Part shown: positions 12,190-24,145 of the stretch, in pieces | Numbering within the stretch: the first letter of the stretch is position 1 | How the letters are laid out: each line of letters starts with the position of its first letter | Made by a program: the position numbers and the translations under genes | Notes under the pieces: model-generated | Database searches by the model: none | Told to the model about the DNA's origin: nothing | The model's input: only the letters and a program-made list of their open reading frames with translations | DNA from: Sipunculus nudus | Taxonomy: Eukaryota > Annelida > Sipuncula > Golfingiida > Sipunculidae | DNA length: 64,000 nt | Direction of reading: 5' to 3' | NCBI GenBank assembly: GCA_026874595.1 | Contig: CM049319.1 | Location: 55,479,417-55,543,416 of the forward strand

Positions 12190-12425
12190 GTAAAAAATTC
12201 TTATGTTATCAAAGAACTCATCTTTGAGAATGCATTAATTACAGAGTCACCGTCCAGATTTTGCAGAATATCTTTCTTAACTGCCATCAACATGAATGTA
12301 TTTAGGTTTTTCTGGGCAAAGTGTTCTCCTCAATCTGATCTTGATGAACTTCAGAGTTGATAAACTCCTCTCACATGCAACCTGTGTTGTTGATACGCTC
12401 TTTACGCAGCGCTTTACCTATAGGG
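12190..12425 (-). pseudogene. hAT transposase C-terminal dimerisation domain, broken
   Basis: Read on the minus strand this segment contains the words ACERSLSTLKFIKIRLR and, in another frame, KKDILQNLDGDSVINAFSK. That pattern (CERSFS-x-LK-x-IK ... L-x-S) is the C-terminal dimerisation region of hAT-family transposases. The two parts are in different frames, and in-frame stops follow the first, so at least one frameshift and several stops disable it. No DDE core or BED zinc finger is visible upstream. The family assignment is established knowledge; the exact subfamily is not determinable here. Confidence 0.65.
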
Positions 12426-13409
12426 CTACTTCCTATATTGTAAGGCGCTGTTTGTTATGACCTCGTATCCTGCTTTGCAACACCAGAGGGGAGCACTGTA
12501 TTTTTGTCCAATCAGATGAAACTTTGTGCTGGAAGACAAAGCCAAGCGAGGAATACACGACGCCAATCATATTCATTTCTTTTTGAGTGACAGCTCATCC
12601 CCCAGCGTAACCGTTTAAACAGGCCACAGGCTCAGAGGGAATTGCCCCTGACGTGGTTTGCTTAGGGCCTTGGGCACATAGGATGCTCGGCCGGTGAGCT
12701 GTAATTCAAACGAAACGTAACAACAAAGGCTGCGTGCACACCTCGCTGGCTGGTTTCAGTTCTGCAGACAACAGATACATGACTACGCTAACACAGTCAT
12801 AATGTCATAATCGAATCGGTCGATGATGCGAGAATGCAGAGGGAGCAATTTAAATTCGACCGGAAACTCGTCAAACGGCGCTTGAAGCGCGGCAATGGGC
12901 GGAGCCAGGATGCCTGTCGAGTGTTTGTTTATTGGCATCTGATTGGCTTCTTGTCACATCGTACGCACGTTTATTTCAGTGGACAACAAACCGCCATCTG
13001 GTGTCTAAATATATCATAAACGGTCAAAGCTGGCAGCGTGAAAATCAGTTGCTTCTTTAGAAGCGCAAGATTTCCGCTGCCTTGGGAGCGTATGTTGTTG
13101 ACAGCGTTAACAGAAATTTGTTAATAAACTTAAGGCACCGTGGTAAAAAAAAAATATTAATTCAATTGACTTAAATGAAAATTGAACAAATTATTTTGGA
13201 GTAGAATAGAAAAATCGAGCATTATCAATGAATTTATTCATCTTGAATCTACAAAACGAAACGATTAAATTGTATTTTATTTTTTCACAGTTGGATTCGA
13301 TACCTATAGTAATACTGTTATGACATATCTGACTACTGTCGTATTTTTTTAAATTAAAAAAAAAATAAAGATTACTTAATAATGCAAGTAAAGTCTTAGT
13401 CACATTTGC

Positions 13410-14010
13410 GGCCGAGCTCCGGTGGATTTTTAAAAGCGATCGAGCAATGATCTTCTCGCTAATTTAAAAAAAAATTCGGCGGAGATCGATTTTTTATCGA
13501 TTGTAGTCACGTAAGTATGGAGGTACGGCCGAGACCAAAGATCATTTTTGCACCTGAAATGTGAAGGGGCCCAACAGGACGTCGTTGGAAGCACGTCCGA
13601 ACCCCCTCCGAACTCTTCCGACGCTCTTTCACTCCACCAAGACTCTTCAGTGGTCCGCCTAATGTCAGCCGAGCATCGCAAAATAATCTTTGGACGCACG
13701 GCCGATCGCCTAGCGGGCATCGTTGGGATCGTCCTGGCCCCGCCGGATACGAAGGACTTTTTTTAACCTAAAAAAATAAGCGGAGCTCGGACAACCACAA
13801 AAATTCACCAGCGATGCACGCTAGAGGCACCGGCGTGTTGCTGCCGAGCAAAATTCTCCAGCGGTTTTATCGTCGCTATTTGACTCCGCGCTAAAGAGCA
13901 ACAAGCTCCCCCAACGAGCAGTTAAAATACTGACGAGGCTCGTCCGAATAAACAAAGTCCGGCCGAAGTTCGTCCAAAAAGTCAAATTTTGCCAGAAAAC
14001 TGGTTGACGC
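13410..14010. other. GC-richer block, identity unknown
   Basis: This 600-bp block is markedly richer in GC and CpG than its surroundings, with repeated CCGGCCGA/GCTCGTCCG words and inverted ATTTTT/CCAGCG motifs near 13,415, 13,799 and 13,851. Open frames on both strands (13,430-13,720 minus, 13,548-13,766 plus) look like shadows of base composition. It may be a nested repeat; I cannot name it. Confidence 0.35.
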
Positions 14011-14389
14011 GATGTAACTGGGGCTTGTATAAGGTGTTTAAATATGCATTTGCATTTTTTAAAATTAAGAACCCCTCAGTAAGATTGGCTAGAGTCCCTT
14101 CTAGCTCAATTTAGCCTTGAGCTAATGATGCCTTCACACTTCACACTACACTACTTCGCTTTACCACAAAAGCATTAAAAAATACTGTTTATTCGAGACC
14201 CAGCTTGGTCTATGTCTGTTATATAATCTGGACTTTTCCTACAGAGGCCCAGACGAAGTTACAAAGGACCCTCAGATTTTAACTTTAACAAATTGCTGCC
14301 CCGCATTTATGTGCATCAATTTCAAGTCATCTGCCCGTCGGAAAAGTTCCCGGTATCCCGGCGGCCCAGTCCGCCCCTGTTTAAACCAG

Positions 14390-14923
14390 TAAATCAGTAA
14401 AAAATGAAGTTACGCTGGTGTTTTAATGAAGGATGTGGGTCCAAAACCGTATACTTGCACTGTTCATGAAATGTGAAGTGTTATACTGATAAAGAAAGAT
14501 ATTTGATCATTAAGGACACAGCACTAATTAATATGGATGGGGTTTGAATTATACCATAATAAATTATCCATGCTTCAGGCATGCGACCTACAACATTTGA
14601 AATGACTCGATTCACCCTTGGAAAATCCACGGTTCAATGAGATAAATAGTTTTGTAATAAGCTAGTAGGCAATGAATGTTGCACACTAATCCTGGGCTTC
14701 GGGCAAGGATTATTTCTATGTGGTTCACAATATGATATAAAGATAGGCCTAACCTGTGATAGAATTCTCCTGGTCACCGCTTCTCAAATAAAAAGTATGA
14801 AAAAGAATCGCAAATCATGCTATTCTACAAATAACGAAATTAAATACTCTAAGGTTAAAAGATGTTAGGCACATATAGGGTCTACGAAGTATGAGCAAGA
14901 TTTTTTTATGATAAACAACATGA

Positions 14924-14983
<60 letters not shown>

Positions 14984-16465
14984 TTATATAAATATATATA
15001 TATATAACGATTGCATATAGATGCCATCTAATGTGAAAATTAAATTGAAGAAATTGTATGACTATAGCAAAGTGAAAGTTTAAGAAATATTCTTTGTACA
15101 AATTGAAGCCTAAAGGACATCACAGAAAATGTTTTCAGTTGTCAGCTGAGGGTAATCTTAAGCATTATAATAGACTAATGCATGTCAATGCAGGCTCTTT
15201 CAGGCGAAAATGCAACGTATATAGCTGCCAAAGTTAAAAGACAGGGTCAGATGAATTGATTCCAACAGGATAAAATCTATATCCTTATCATTTGTTGATT
15301 GACCTGGAATTAGCAGGTCTGGTCTAAACTGACAGCGCTCTCAGATTAAAAAGCAGGATAACATCTTTCGGCGCAAATCATTAGCAAAGAATAATTATAA
15401 ATAAGTGGTTTTTCGCTTTGTCCCTATAAGTAAATTGACACAAAACGTTATGTACGGATTTTTCTGAATATTTGTAGAGGGATATGGTAAAACCGTATGA
15501 ACAATCCATTAAATTTATAAATTTATCAATTAATCAGAATCACCATAATGTATTTTTTTCTTAATAACATTATGAAAAAGGAAGATTTCTTTGTCTCTGT
15601 GTAGAAGCCGCCTATTCGTATGTTATTGCTCTGCCACTCGCCAGGTAAAGCCGGTTGTTGAAACGTGACTGTGTTTATACATGAAAAAAATGTTAAACAC
15701 ATGACTGATAAGAAGATTCTGGTTGAGGTCTGTAGGCTCTAACTGCAGAACCTTTTTGTTAATAGAATTAATCTCAGTTTAAAAATGTACTGGTTATATA
15801 AATATGTGCTCAACGTCCCTGAAGATTGCGGATCCCAAAGGAAAATAGACGTGCAACACGTGCTCCCACCCCGAACTACGTTTTATTTGTGGGACGTACT
15901 TCCTGTTTAACAACCTTTCATTTTCGTTTAATCAACCCATAATTTTTCCGAACTGTTAAGACGAAGGTTTCCATGAGATATACTTTAATATTAATGTATA
16001 GATAACAAAATACCTGTAAACCTATGAAAATTTTATCGAAACAGTAGTGCAACAGGCCTCGCTTCCCAGTACCTAAAAATCCTTGCATTGAAAGCGGAGT
16101 CATTTGGTCTTTGTTAAGCATTTGAATAAAAAAAAACTTCTTCCTTTTGAGAGAGTAAAAGCCTTAGGGGGTTTAAATTAACGCGGGTGGTCAATGGGGA
16201 TATAGTGGATCCGCAAGACCGCGTATTACCCGAAAACTCAGAGCATTCTTTCTGGACAGTGAGCTCTCAATGCAGGAAAATCATTGAGGCGCCTCCAGGA
16301 CCATAATGCCCATAAGAAAAAGGGGCACCTATGGGGTTACATTAAAATGATCAGTTATGCAGCTAAATAGGCAATAATCCTGCAAATGGAAACAAAGCTG
16401 TCCTAGAAAAGGACACCGGAGATATGTGTGCAGAACTTGGAGAGTAAAATGGGAGCGGGAGCAGG
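14390..16465. other. Intergenic DNA, nothing recognised
   Basis: Apart from the (TA)n tract I see no gene or repeat in this stretch. Confidence 0.4.
14926..15007. repeat. (TA)n microsatellite
   Basis: About 80 bp of alternating TA with TTTA interruptions near the right end. Confidence 0.95.
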
Positions 16466-16469
16466 TAAA

Positions 16470-16542
16470 GATAATAATAATAATAATAATAATAATTAAA
16501 AGATTAATAATAACAATGATAATAATAATTATAACATTAACA

Positions 16543-16593
<51 letters not shown>

Positions 16594-16620
16594 TATATAA
16601 TAAAAATAATAATAGAATAA
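16470..16620. repeat. (AAT)n compound microsatellite
   Basis: Two long AAT/ATA runs (about 16,470-16,497 and 16,547-16,591) are separated by an imperfect AT-rich spacer. Confidence 0.9.
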
Positions 16621-16624
16621 TAGT

Positions 16625-17684
16625 TATTTTTTATTATCTTTAGTATTAGTATTTTTATGAGTATTATTATTGATTAAAATTCAAATGTACAATACTCTGA
16701 ATTTGATATACAGGTCAATGATGAGCGTTCCCATATTTGATGGCACCCTCTCCTTTGAAAGAGCTCAATAAACGTACGATCAACCAGTATCGATCGACAT
16801 ATCAAAATATCGCGCAAATTCAACACATAATTTCCTGTTCCTTTGCCTCTCGCGTTGTGAGAAAGTCTGAGAGAATTGCTTGAATGCCACAACAGGGGTC
16901 GTGGTATTCGCGGCCTACTTAACAGAAGACATTGTAACTGATCAGCCTCATAACAATAACAACTCATCAATTAAGTTGCGGTTATGAGCAAGAAACCAAG
17001 ATGCTATCTTTAGCAAAAAGATGTTTGCTTGAGAAAAGGCAATTAATTATATTACGCCCAAGCAGGGTCGTAACGGGACGTTTGTTGGTTACTGAAGATT
17101 ATAACAGAATAATAAGACGTCGGCATGTGTAAATAATTTAGTAGTAATTTTATAATTGAATAGGATGTAAGGAGAGATTCCTATCGTTAGACCGTTTGTA
17201 GGTTTACAGGGCGTTCATAACTTATTCATTGGATGTTGCTTTGGATTTCTATCATTAGTGACTAAATGGGTTTGTGTATTATTCAAGTCATCAAATGTTT
17301 ACAAAGAAATATTGAGGAAAACGTTTGATTTATTATCATGACCCATCCATGTTGTTTTAACGGATTAAGGCCTATCTCCTTTTTATTGGTCAGATTATTG
17401 AATCGATTCCTTAAATGAACCGAGAGAAAGAACCTAGAAACAAGGACGTTCTCTCCTATTGGGTGATCAACTGGATTTAGAAAGAGAATTGTTTAGAATT
17501 CTTCACTAATGAAATGTGTCATATTCTACTCTTTTTTCAGGGTATCTCGAGCGATTGACGCCGTTCGTACTTTGCAGGAATATGACTTACCATATCTCGC
17601 AGACTCGGACTCACAATTTAAGAGAGCAAATCTGATGGTTAGGGTTTGAGGGGGTCAAAATCTGGTGTAATTGTTGTGGAGTAG
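16625..17684. other. Intergenic DNA
   Basis: No gene supported. A 98-codon open frame on minus at 16,674-16,970 has no recognised motif. Confidence 0.35.
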
Positions 17685-17928
17685 GTACACTCTTATATAA
17701 ACGGGTTACAAGTAGAACTTTTAAAGGTTTTTTCCAGTGGAACCAGCGGGGAATCCTTATAGTTTCAGGTAGAACCCTCTAGTCAGGGTTCCTCATGGAA
17801 CTTTCTCCTGGGGTTCTTTGGGGAACCCTAAGAGTTGTTTATGTAACCCTGATAATGGGTGCTTCTAAGAATCCTAAAGAAGGGTTCTTCCTGGAACCAT
17901 TTGTTTATAAAAGGTTATAGAGGGTCAT
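17685..17928. mobile_element. MITE-like element with GGGTTC/GAACCC words
   Basis: The left part TACACTCTTATATAAACGGG and the reverse complement of the right part (ACCCTCTATAACCTTTTATA) are imperfect inverted ends. The interior has many inverted GGGTTCTT/GGAACCCT words. The structure suggests a small non-autonomous element; the family is not determined. Confidence 0.4.
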
Positions 17929-17957
17929 ATATATATATATACATATATATATATTAA
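17928..17957. repeat. (TA)n microsatellite
   Basis: Short TA run directly at the right edge of the MITE-like element. Confidence 0.85.
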
Positions 17958-19185
17958 TATTAATTAGAAAGTAGTTTGGGTTGTCACTTTATCATTTAGA
18001 ATAAATTAATCATACGTCATATGAAAATATTGAAGGGAAACAGTTTGTCAAATGATTGATAATATGAAAAACGCAAAAAAGTGTTGTCAAAGGAAGAGGG
18101 TAATTGCAAGGACCACATCTAAAAATCTTATTTTTAAATTAGTTATTTTCTTTAAATAAGATAAATCCTTCCAGGTGAAATGAAAACAAGTTGTTGAGGA
18201 AAAAGTTGAGTAATTAAGATCCACCCGTGGAAAATATGCAACAGCCAAAAAGCATTATCATGTGTATGCACCTAAACAATTTATTTTGGCATATGTGATA
18301 AGGGGTTTGTTAAAAGGTCACAAAATCCTTTCTCATCCACAGACCCAAGCATGAACATCCCAGGGTGTACTTTTCTTTGTGGGTTTGATATCTAGTAGCC
18401 GTTGAACATTAGGAATTCATTTTTGATGAATTGTCAGCGTGTTTGCATTATAATGAAGTCCTTTCAAATATGTTGGAAAGAAATGTTTCAAGGTAAATTG
18501 CATAAACACGGGTGTTTTTATGGTATGGATGTCACAGATCATATTTTGTAGCATACGCATGTATTATGTGAGCAGGAGCTGTTGGAAATTTAAACAGAAT
18601 ATGTTGGAAGGTGAAAGAAATTTTAATTTTAAAGATTGACAGTTGAGACCAGACGTCTCGGCCAGGCCACACTGGCTAACTGGAATAGGTTCGTTTTAAG
18701 TAGTAGCGACCTCTGGCGTAAGGGTGATGGCTTCCAAGGGATGTAACGATATATTATTACATACATATTTGATATCATACAACTTACGATTCAAAGAGGA
18801 ATTTCTCTGGTTTACAAAAAATGTGAATAAGCTTTTAATTCCAAACCAAAAAAAAAAAAGACAAACGATTAGGAAGTCAAATTCCGTTCATCCTACCAAT
18901 GACGGTTCACCTTATACACATTAAATGGCGCTGATAAACTATTTAAATGTCGGACGTCGCATTCTAGCGGCTGATCGAATATCGTACAAACCCTAAGGGT
19001 TGTCACACATAAGGACTTCCATTCAAAATTTAAATATATATAGAAAAAAGCAACAGCCTGCATTGTCTCCAACGAGCGTCGGTTATCTGATTATCGCCCG
19101 GACGCCGCTACCACGGCAACGACATGATACTTGGAGTAATAACACTATTCTGCAACGTACTTAACATTCAGGAATATATATTTAA
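17958..19185. other. Intergenic DNA
   Basis: No gene seen. GAGACCAGACGTCTC at about 18,647 is a short inverted repeat. The rest is unique AT-rich sequence. Confidence 0.4.
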
Positions 19186-19189
19186 ATTT

Positions 19190-19490
19190 AATTGTTATTG
19201 TGACACATCAGACTACATTACAATCAAGGATAACATTTTAAAAATAAGGTTTTATGTTTCCAGTAATGTTGATTCTAAATTAGGTAAAGCTATTTAATAT
19301 TTCGTGGTAAACAGATAAATGGCACCAAAGGTTTTAATTCTTTCTATAAATATATTTCATCTCCAATTTAAATATTGTTTTCTGAAATGCACGGGTGGAT
19401 GATTACATTGACCATCCCACCTTGTTAAAAAGTGGAATGAGGATATAAACACCCCCTCTCCATCCCCGTATTAACCCCCTGCGTCGAATG
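19190..19490 (+). repeat. Dispersed GC-tract repeat, copy 1
   Basis: TTTATGTTTCCAGTAATGTT, GATTCTAAATTAGG, TTACATTGACCATCCCACC and GTATTAACCCCCTGC occur in the same order as the matching blocks of the copy at 22,985-23,430. The 3' part alternates G- and C-rich tracts. Confidence 0.5.
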
Positions 19491-19748
19491 CCGATTTTGC
19501 TACCGGGTCTTTTGAAACATTGGACCATAGTGGTACGCACATGTTTTGTTTCCGGGTTTGAACAAGAAATGCCTTAAAGATTCTTGAGAAATTTAACATT
19601 TTAAACTGCAGGGCGATCACTGGAAGCTTCCCCCCAGACGGCAGCAACTGGGCGATATTTGGAATCAGTTGTTGAGTGTACGAACTTGAAAATTAGGTCT
19701 AGGGCATAAATAAATATCAAGTGCCAGTCCGTTACCTGTAATAATTAT

Positions 19749-20066
19749 GTGCTCAAAGATCAATTTAAAAATCAACCATATTTGAGATATTTGAAATCAT
19801 CCATTTTTAGCCGTCCTCCTATCTACCTGAAATTCAGGCCGGATGATGTGACGGTGCTACTGGCCGGATTTGTTAAAAATCCGGAAGTAAAAATCGGCTG
19901 CAAAAATCCTTTTCCGGGCCGTTTTTATCCGGCCGTAAATTATGGTAGATTTGATGACGGAACCGAAATATATCTGATTCGCCACCCACATTTCCTTCTT
20001 TCTACCATTTCTGAAATCCTGAAGACGAAATTAGAAGTGACCGAATCGACCCGAAAAATCTGGTGA
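19749..20066 (+). other. 105-codon open frame over inverted CCGG words
   Basis: The open frame starts at GTG and contains no recognised domain. Several inverted words (GCCGGATTTGTTAAAAATCC, CCGGGCC, CCGGCC) suggest palindromic non-coding repeat sequence rather than a gene. Confidence 0.2.
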
Positions 20067-20212
20067 TCTGCACGGACAATCAGTATACAAGTGTGTGATC
20101 ACTCTCGAGCCGGCGAGTCCTTAAAAATTCGGCCCTTTATAAAAAATGGGCCAGCAAAACAAAATCGAAAATTGGGAGGATGGCTGCTTCTTCACACTTC
20201 GCAGGTGTTTAA

Positions 20213-20495
20213 CAGATGAGTTCCGATGTCATCTTCACATGCTGTCCCGATGTTTCCTCGATGTCGCCATGATCTTACCCCGATGTCTCCCTGATGTTAC
20301 CCCGATCATGTATACACGAAGATCCGGGATAAATCGGGACAACATCGGGAAAGATCTGGAAACATCGGGATAAACAAGCACACATCTGAAACATCAGCGT
20401 TACATCCAAAGAGATTGGTTGACATCTAGCTCACATCGAGAAACACGGTGTAAACATCGCGAATACATCGGGTTAACATCTTGGACACCTCGGGA
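20213..20495. repeat. Inverted cluster of CGATGT/ACATCG words
   Basis: On plus, 20,213-20,312 contains repeated GATGTnnCCCGATGT-type words (CCCGATGTTTCC, ACCCCGATGTCTCC, GATGTTACCCCGATC). From about 20,325 to 20,495 the reverse complement dominates (AACATCGGGAAA, AACATCGGGATAAAC, ACATCGGGTTAACATC). The polarity flips near 20,318, so the whole can fold as an imperfect long hairpin. Confidence 0.6.
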
Positions 20496-20499
20496 TGGA

Positions 20500-21060
20500 G
20501 AGATGGACTACAAAAACAAATAAAAGAAAGAAAATGAAGAAAAAAATGAGAAACAAAAAAAGAAACAAAACTGAAATCGATGGTTGTGCATTTTATAGTG
20601 ACTTAAGAACGTCCACCCACAAAATTTGACCCAACATTGACATAGAAATACAATCACCAATTCTTACAAGCCTCCTCTCCACCCGGGGACACGCTTAACC
20701 ATGCGGAAATGGAACATTTTGTACAGTTGAAGGACGCATATAATGGAAACACATATAAACGTATCCGCATGCGTATGGCATCGCACACACAGCTTTAAGG
20801 CTACAAACATGCACACGCACGCACGCCCCCAGCGTCGTCCTCTTGTAACTATAAAGGTCAAAGAGTCTTATATAGACTCTCACTGTTTGGTCATTATTCC
20901 GGACGACATTGCGTAAATCATCATATGACTTGTGTGTCTTTTAAAATCTCAGCTAAAATTAGCAATATTGGCAGTTTTGTTTTTCATATGAAGCCAAACA
21001 AGGATAATTGTTAGGACTAATTGTAAGGGTTTTTTTTATATTGTATGAAAAAAAAAACCG
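20500..21060. other. Intergenic DNA with A-rich tract
   Basis: An A/G-rich tract lies at 20,515-20,575. No gene is seen in the rest. Confidence 0.4.
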
Positions 21061-21061
21061 A

Positions 21062-21186
21062 AATGTTCGCTCGTTTTGTGAGTGAAACACGGCCGTGAAA
21101 AATTTCAGCTCCTCGGTTGAGATTCGATCTCTGGATCTTCCGGTTTTGAGGTCTGAGCTCTAACCCTCGAGCCACAGAAGCCGGTC
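21062..21186 (-). mobile_element. SINE family 1, internally deleted copy
   Basis: On minus it starts at the tRNA-like head (GGCTTCTGTGGCTCGAGGG, B-box-like GATCGAATCTCAACC) and then jumps to the GCCGTGTTTCACTCAC block. About 75 bp present in the copies at 35 kb and 45 kb are therefore missing, and the 3' part is absent too. Confidence 0.65.
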
Positions 21187-21189
21187 CCC

Positions 21190-21711
21190 TTTACCTTTAT
21201 ATAGCATCGTCATTCTTTATCTAATGTCAGTGTTGTCATAAAGAGAGGTCTCTGGTCGACGCACCCATTACCCCTGTGGGTTTTCGTGGGAAGTCATTTA
21301 TATAACACGCTATTTTATATCTGACTGAACCTAATTTAGAACTGCCTACTCACAATGAACATATTTGGCTTTCCGGTTCTCCTAGGCCCAGTTAGCGGTG
21401 GCGTTGGTTTCCGGGCTGCACGAAATGTCGGGTGGAAGACACTATTTCCTTGAAGAGAGGTCACGGGAGTGTGTGTCGTGACGCCCAATGTGACAACGTA
21501 AAACCCTGGAGGTCGCACTGGTATCAGCCCATTTACGCCATGACGTACGATATTTCTCATATAAACGATGATTTCCCTAGAGACGGCTTTGTAACCTCGT
21601 TGTTTTGACATAAAAAGTTATCCCCTGTGTTATTGTTATCCCACATGTGCTCCTTAAACGAAGAATAAGGATAAAAGCATAAACTTCGAAACTTTCTCTG
21701 GCAGCATATAT

Positions 21712-21766
<55 letters not shown>

Positions 21767-22970
21767 ACAGACAGAGAGAATGTGTATAGGGGTTCTGTCA
21801 TTCTTCTGCGGCTTATTCACTTAAAGCCTTGTATGTCAGGAAACCTAATTATTCAGATGCATATGCCACCTTCTATGCGTACATCGCCGGTATATGAACA
21901 GGAGGAGACTGAATTAATTTTTGTCATTTTTACTTCCACATCTGGTATTTATCATCTTCATACTATGAAGTTTTTGGCAGCAACGCTTTCACAGACTTAT
22001 TCAGCCAGCCTTTCTGAAGTCTATTTCATGAATAATGTGCAAGTATTCAAAGCTGCCAATCAAATCCAACAAATAAAATGTAAACCATACCCTGTTCACA
22101 TGCTCTGTTAACAAGAACACCTGTACCAGAAACGTCACAGGTTTATATGCTTTTATTTAATGGGTCAAATTCTCGATGGCCTCCTAGCTGGCAATGATAA
22201 ACGTTTTGTCTAGAACAGGCACCAGACCATCGGCAGTCTCGTAGAACAAGCTTACGAGGGTCAATTAAATAGGTTAATTTGCCTTATTTATCATTCATGA
22301 TATAGACGCCACAACGGCTCGCTGAATCAAGGTCTGTGAAAGCATGGCTGCTATAGACCTAGACGTATGAATAATGAAAAAACCTGCACTAATTTTCCGA
22401 TGATTAAAAAGATAAAAATACCGAACAACACTTTGTACTTAACTTGTATATTTTTCATTTTAGTGTAAATTGTAATACACACAAATGTTTCAGCTTATGG
22501 CATTAACCTAGACACCTTACCATATCAAAAACCTGAATTCCTCCATATACTTCTTAAAAAATCTCTGTGATGTGACCCCACTTTTCTAGCATTCGGTGCA
22601 TCTTGAGCGTTTTTACAAGGTATCCCTTTCTCCTTATCCAGCAGGAATAAAAACCACCTCTGAAAATAAATGTCACTGTAAAACCCATATTACATTTAAA
22701 TTAAATAGGTTTTATTTTGTGGTGTTAGCCACATAAAACGGCCTCATGGCTTGCCGCCTGAGTTTAAACTGCTGTCTCCGGAGGGGCCTGACAATAAAAA
22801 TGTGATGAAAATCCCATGGTAAAGTTCACCGGATTAAGAGTCCTAGCCGGCAAAATATAAATCGATTCTGGGTCACACTTAGCCGTGCTGACTGCTCTTC
22901 TTACGAAGCCGTTTAATGTTCATTTGGTTCTACTTGTAGTCACTTACACACTTAAGTCTGGCCAAACACT
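21190..22970. other. Intergenic DNA
   Basis: Apart from the (GA)n tract, no gene or repeat is recognised. A 109-codon open frame at 21,782-22,111 lacks a proper ATG near its start and has no motif. Confidence 0.35.
21714..21763. repeat. (GA)n microsatellite
   Basis: Perfect GA dinucleotide run of about 50 bp. Confidence 0.97.
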
Positions 22971-22974
22971 AAAT

Positions 22975-23430
22975 ACCAGTGGATGTCAGTTTATCCTAAA
23001 GGGGGGGGGGGGGGGGGGGGCTCGGACTGGGAGGGTACTCACGTTTTGGACATTTTTTCCTTATAAAGATATCAATAACATAAAATATACATTTTAATTA
23101 TTGTGAGACGAATGTTACAATTAAATATAGGTTTTAAAATACGGTTTAATGTTTCCGTATTTGTTAATTCTAAACCAGGTTTATGGTAACTCGGAAATTA
23201 TACAAGAGTCTGTAATTCTAATCCCATTTTTTTTTTAATTATATTTCAATTAATTAGTTGATATAATATTAAATAAAATCATTAATTCAATAATTATATT
23301 TCATTTCCATTATATTTTTTGAATATTATTCTTTGAATAACAGGGGGGTTACACTAACCATCCCCCTTGCCGAAAATGGAGGGATATATTCCCTCCCCCC
23401 CCCCCCCTCCCCGTCTTACCCCCCTGCTTT
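22975..23430 (+). repeat. Dispersed GC-tract repeat, copy 2
   Basis: It begins GTCAGTTTATCCTAAAG plus a long G homopolymer (about 23,001-23,020). It continues with TTTAATGTTTCCGTATTTGT and TAATTCTAAACCAGG and ends with GGGTTACACTAACCATCCCC, a C tract (about 23,394-23,406) and TTACCCCCCTGC. The middle and end match 19,190-19,490; the start resembles 27,010-27,060. Confidence 0.5.
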
Positions 23431-23434
23431 AAAC

Positions 23435-24060
23435 TGAGTGTTATCAATGTACATATAAACTTTTTAATTTTTAGCTTTTCAATTACTAGCTGCAATTAGA
23501 TTAAGGCCGACTATCAAGTATAGCTTGACACCGAATATTAAATACGTTACCCAATAAAATATTCATATTTTAAATATGACAGCGCAGATACTGCGCCAGT
23601 TAATGGGCGCTGATAAATTTGCTATGAGGAGATGCCAAGTTGGATTCACAGGCAGCAGAGATATAGGAAATAACTTCATAATTATATACAGAGGCATAGA
23701 TTACAAGTAGAAGTTAAGATTTTTTTTTAATTTGTTGCGATTACGTTTGAGACTTGGGATTGTGCAATTTCTTTTTCAATACAATTAAGGGTAGGTTTGC
23801 GATTAAAATCACCATGGTAACCGAAGTAAAAGACTGCAAAACATTCGTGCCCGATGTACAGAAACAAGTCCTGAGCTCTATACAATTTATTTCGTTTGAA
23901 TGATGCAAGGGGAGATTTTTCGACCTAAAACCTTTGGAATAGAAGAATCATCGATAAATACCAAAAAAATTACTCGAGTATCCTAATAGGATGTATTTTA
24001 AAATACATTCGCCAGTACATCATAGATTTTTAAAATTTTCGAAATGATTCTACCCGATGT
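23435..24060. other. Intergenic DNA
   Basis: AT-rich unique sequence; nothing recognised. Confidence 0.4.
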
Positions 24061-24064
24061 GAAG

Positions 24065-24145
24065 GGAAATGTATACTTTCTAACAACACCTGTCGAGAAA
24101 ACTCAATATATTGGTAAATCCCTCAGCTGCATTCAAGTATAATTT
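24065..24145 (-). repeat. Dispersed repeat family B, fragment
   Basis: GTATACTTTCTAACAACACC, CGAGAAAACTCAATATATTG and CTCAGCTGCATTCAAG align with the family B copy at 9,160-9,235. Confidence 0.5.

Larger units (their letters stand above)
11615..14379 (-). mobile_element. Degenerate hAT-type DNA transposon
   Basis: The left end AAGGGACGGACTGGG (11,615) and the right end CCCAGTCCGCCCCTG (ending 14,379) are inverted repeats that match at 13 of 15 positions. The flanks CATAAACC (11,607-11,614) and TTTAAACC (14,380-14,387) match at 6 of 8 positions, the size of target duplication typical of hAT elements. Inside, on the minus strand at about 12,190-12,425, is a broken hAT C-terminal dimerisation segment. 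The rest of a transposase is not recognisable; the interior contains a second transposon terminus at 12,157 and a GC-richer block at 13.4-14.0 kb. Confidence 0.65.

Noticed and set aside
13430-13766. Overlapping open frames on both strands in the GC-rich block
   Set aside because: Opposite-strand overlap and base composition suggest chance; no domain seen.
16674-16970. 98-codon minus open frame
   Set aside because: It starts with ATG but has no domain I recognise and no supporting context. I do not list it as a gene.
17690-17925. Telomere-like AACCCT repeats
   Set aside because: The words are scattered and in both orientations inside a MITE-like element, not a tandem telomeric array.
21557-21820. 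Open frames with (LS)n over the GA tract
   Set aside because: Microsatellite artefact.
21782-22111. 109-codon plus open frame
   Set aside because: It begins at GTG beside the GA tract; no motif or exon signals.
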